Source: DASPTB01 sp035623615 (GTDB lineage Bacteria; Actinomycetota; UBA4738). From it: 12,575 nucleotides of DNA. Positions 11,875 to 12,575 of the stretch are shown piece after piece. The first letter of the stretch is position 1. The number at the start of each line of letters is the position of its first letter. Where the stretch lies: assembly GCA_035623615.1 (NCBI GenBank), contig DASPTB010000091.1, positions 1-12,575 of the forward strand, read 5' to 3'. The position numbers were made by a program, and so were the translations under genes. The notes beneath the pieces are model-generated. The model searched no databases, was not told the origin of the DNA, and saw nothing but the letters and a program-made list of their open reading frames with translations.

Positions 11875-12575
11875 CTACCGAAAGTGCACGCTTGCGATGC
11901 GGAACATCGTGAGCGACGCGGAGGACGAGTCCACCCAGTAGTGGTGACCGTCCGATCCGGTGTTCGTCCACATGATCCCCTGCACGTCGCTCCACGAATG
12001 GAACAGGTTGGCGGCGCTCTGAAGCCAGTACGCCTTCGCCAGCGGTCTCCCCGGCCATTCGTCGCTGCCGATCTCCGCGATCAACAGCTGCTTGCCGTGA
12101 CTCAGCGCGAACTGGTGCGCTGCGGAGAAGATCGTCGCCGGCGAGCGCCAGTGCCCGGCCCGGTTGTATCCGTCCACGCCGACGACGTCGAAGCTCGCGG
12201 GCACGTACCGCCACGCGGTGTGCTGGATGAACGACGACGCGGTCGGCGCCCACACCCACGTGACGATCGTGACGCCCAGACGGTCGAAGAGCGCGTGGAT
12301 GTGGTTGTACGCGCGCACGTAGTCGCTCGGCGTCCCGCACGCGGGGTGATGCGCGTTGTCGTTCGTCATCTCGTGATGGAAGCCGAGGTCGATCGGATAG
12401 TCGAACGCGATGATCTCCTGCGCGATCTTGGTGAGCTGCGCGTCGTACTTCCCGGCGGCCACGTCGGCCCAGCGCGCGCAGTACGAGTGCCCGCCGCGCA
12501 CGAAGAACGAGTTGATGTTCAAGTAGATGAGCCCGCCCTTCGACGCGAGGTCGAGCATGTCGGACGTGGGGACCG
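11875..12575 (-). CDS. GH26-like glycoside hydrolase catalytic domain, 5' end beyond the right edge
   Basis: The reading frame stays open to the window end, so the ATG at 12558 is internal and the true start lies outside. About 233 residues are visible. They line up along their whole length with residues about 110-336 of the GH26-like protein at 553-2580: shared YLNINS, ACGT/SCGT, FDVVxVDGYNR, WRSPAxIF and AEIG/GEIG blocks. Counting from the codon at 12558, candidate acid/base E63 is in FHHEMTN and candidate nucleophile E162 in AEIGSDE, 99 residues apart. Unlike its paralogue it ends right after the barrel, with no Ig-like repeats. It is probably also secreted, but the signal peptide is not in view. 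DUF2127 and SpoIID-like genes follow on the same strand. Confidence 0.85.
   Translation of the reverse strand, partial: VPTSDMLDLASKGGLIYLNINSFFVRGGHSYCARWADVAAGKYDAQLTKIAQEIIAFDYPIDLGFHHEMTNDNAHHPACGTPSDYVRAYNHIHALFDRLGVTIVTWVWAPTASSFIQHTAWRYVPASFDVVGVDGYNRAGHWRSPATIFSAAHQFALSHGKQLLIAEIGSDEWPGRPLAKAYWLQSAANLFHSWSDVQGIMWTNTGSDGHHYWVDSSSASLTMFRIASVHFR

Noticed and set aside
1..12575. Mobile element, defence system or CRISPR array
   Set aside because: No transposase, integrase, nuclease or regularly spaced repeats were seen. Gene style and composition look uniform across the window.

Overview
The window is very GC-rich and densely packed with genes. It has GTG as well as ATG starts, TANNNT -10 boxes (one only 6 nt before a start codon), and actinobacterial-style proteins: a SpoIID/LytB protein with the GHGVGM segment at its N-terminus, LGFP-like repeats, a MauE-thioredoxin fusion, and DUF2127 and DUF202 membrane proteins. 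The most likely source is an actinobacterium, perhaps an uncultured Thermoleophilia-like lineage. The lineage is inferred from style; there is no marker gene. I see no tRNA, rRNA, CRISPR array, insertion sequence, prophage or origin.

Left part (1-2889, minus strand): the N-terminal 148 residues of a phytoene-dehydrogenase-like FAD oxidoreductase run off the left edge. Upstream of it is a strong 13-bp hairpin terminator. Then comes a large secreted glycoside hydrolase, a GH26-like TIM barrel followed by four Ig-like repeats. Its 309-bp upstream region has a paired operator-like box, a candidate promoter and a structured leader.

Middle part (2890-7254): a tight minus-strand operon encodes, in transcription order, an ornithine-cyclodeaminase/mu-crystallin family enzyme, a DadA/glycine-oxidase-like FAD amine oxidase and a DapA-family Schiff-base aldolase/deaminase. 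A class I/II PLP aminotransferase is transcribed divergently from it. The three operon families are those used in hydroxyproline/cyclic imino acid catabolism (Delta1-pyrroline-2-carboxylate reductase, D-hydroxyproline oxidase/dehydrogenase, Delta1-pyrroline-4-hydroxy-2-carboxylate deaminase). The specific pathway is an inference.

Right part (7288-12575): a MauE-thioredoxin fusion (plus) follows the aminotransferase. It converges on a small DUF202 membrane protein (minus), which is divergent from a secreted allene-oxide-cyclase-barrel-like protein (plus). That protein converges on a run of three minus-strand genes: a partial second GH26-like protein at the right edge, a DUF2127 membrane protein with a zinc-ribbon-like head, and a secreted SpoIID/LytB protein. 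This half is mostly cell-envelope and secreted functions.

The two GH26-like paralogues lie about 10 kb apart on the same strand. Both convergent gene pairs end in short hairpins whose stems contain the two opposed stop codons.
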